Shown in pieces: positions 56,599-56,732 of a stretch of DNA of 56,732 bases (positions are counted from its first letter, which is position 1; each line of letters opens with the position of its first letter). The notes below the pieces were generated by a model, which did not search any database, was not told where the DNA came from, and was given only the letters and a program-made list of their open reading frames with translations. The stretch spans positions 97 through 56,828 of the forward strand of contig NZ_JRFE01000012.1 in the NCBI RefSeq assembly GCF_000756305.1, in the 5' to 3' direction. The position numbers were made by a program, and so were the translations under genes. Source of the DNA: Myxosarcina sp. GI1. Lineage in GTDB: Bacteria; Cyanobacteriota; Cyanobacteriia; Cyanobacteriales; Xenococcaceae.

Positions 56599-56732
56599 AT
56601 GACCCAAAAACGACCCTTGGTTAGTGTTGGTATGCCCGTCTATAATGGCGAGCATTTTTTAGAAAATGCTTTAAATTCAATTCTGGCGCAAACCTTTAAA
56701 GATTTCGAGTTAATTATTTCTGATAATGGCTC
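56599..56732 (+). CDS. family 2 glycosyltransferase, C-terminus beyond right edge
   Basis: The N-terminal 44 residues are visible, with PLVSVGMPVYNGEHFLENAL and ILAQTFKDFELIISDNGS, the nucleotide-binding start of a GT2 enzyme. It shows that the polysaccharide locus continues past this window. Confidence 0.88.
   Translation, partial: MTQKRPLVSVGMPVYNGEHFLENALNSILAQTFKDFELIISDNG

Noticed and set aside
1-56732. CRISPR arrays or cas genes.
   Set aside because: I saw no series of regularly spaced identical repeats and no Cas protein motifs in any frame.

Overview
The window looks like the chromosome (or a large plasmid) of a cyanobacterium. The HIP1 octamer GCGATCGC and its core are scattered through most genes. 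Base composition is moderately AT-rich with very AT-rich spacers. A GUN4-domain protein and several small proteins of cyanobacterial type are present. I cannot name the genus from the sequence alone.

Layout. (1) 1-4568, minus strand: a duplicated module of carboxymuconolactone-decarboxylase-like (CMD) and EthD-domain proteins. In one copy CMD and EthD are separate genes; in the other they are one very large polypeptide that also carries VOC and SRPBCC domains and runs off the left edge. (2) 5218-15366, plus strand: an alpha-glucan and signalling cluster. It encodes a glycogen debranching enzyme, an AGE-fold protein with a STAS tail, a response regulator fused to a glutaredoxin-like and a thioredoxin-reductase-like domain, a soluble cyclic-nucleotide-domain histidine kinase, 4-alpha-glucanotransferase and an SDR dehydrogenase. 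(3) 15577-20802: an RND efflux adaptor and pump, interrupted by an antisense four-helix-bundle gene. (4) 20829-25442: small membrane proteins, a GUN4 protein, a SnoaL-like protein, an OmpR-type regulator lacking its phospho-acceptor Asp, a VOC protein, a decayed gene and a small heat-shock protein. (5) 25449-28504: an accessory patch with a MITE-like repeat, a DNA-binding regulator, a stack of perfect hairpins, an exported metallo-beta-lactamase-fold protein, a decayed transposase and, beside tRNA-Ser(UGA), a sequence resembling a Tn7-like / type V-K CAST transposon end plus a guide-like copy of the tRNA 3' end. (6) 28647-35533: a possible 2H-phosphoesterase-like protein facing a 1036-residue HAD phosphatase / P-loop kinase fusion, a DUF3102 protein with a degenerate DNA-methylase-like tail, and a zinc-ribbon protein. 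(7) 36388-56732: a long one-directional extracellular-polysaccharide locus. It contains a BY-kinase/Wzz copolymerase, a Wzy-like polymerase, many glycosyltransferases, an MBOAT/SGNH O-acylation pair, two different sulfotransferases, a GMC oxidoreductase, two related hexapeptide acyltransferases, an ABC exporter and a split Alg14/Alg13-type transferase. It continues past the right edge.

How the parts fit. Region 2 suggests glycogen or maltodextrin turnover placed next to its own two-component pair. Region 7 is a nearly complete set for making, decorating (acyl and sulfate groups) and exporting a surface polysaccharide; no Wzx flippase and no outer-membrane Wza/OPX gene lies within the window. 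The items most worth following up are the tRNA-linked transposon-end/guide relic, the split and fused CMD/EthD duplication, the cysteine-free redox-like response regulator, and the HAD-kinase protein.
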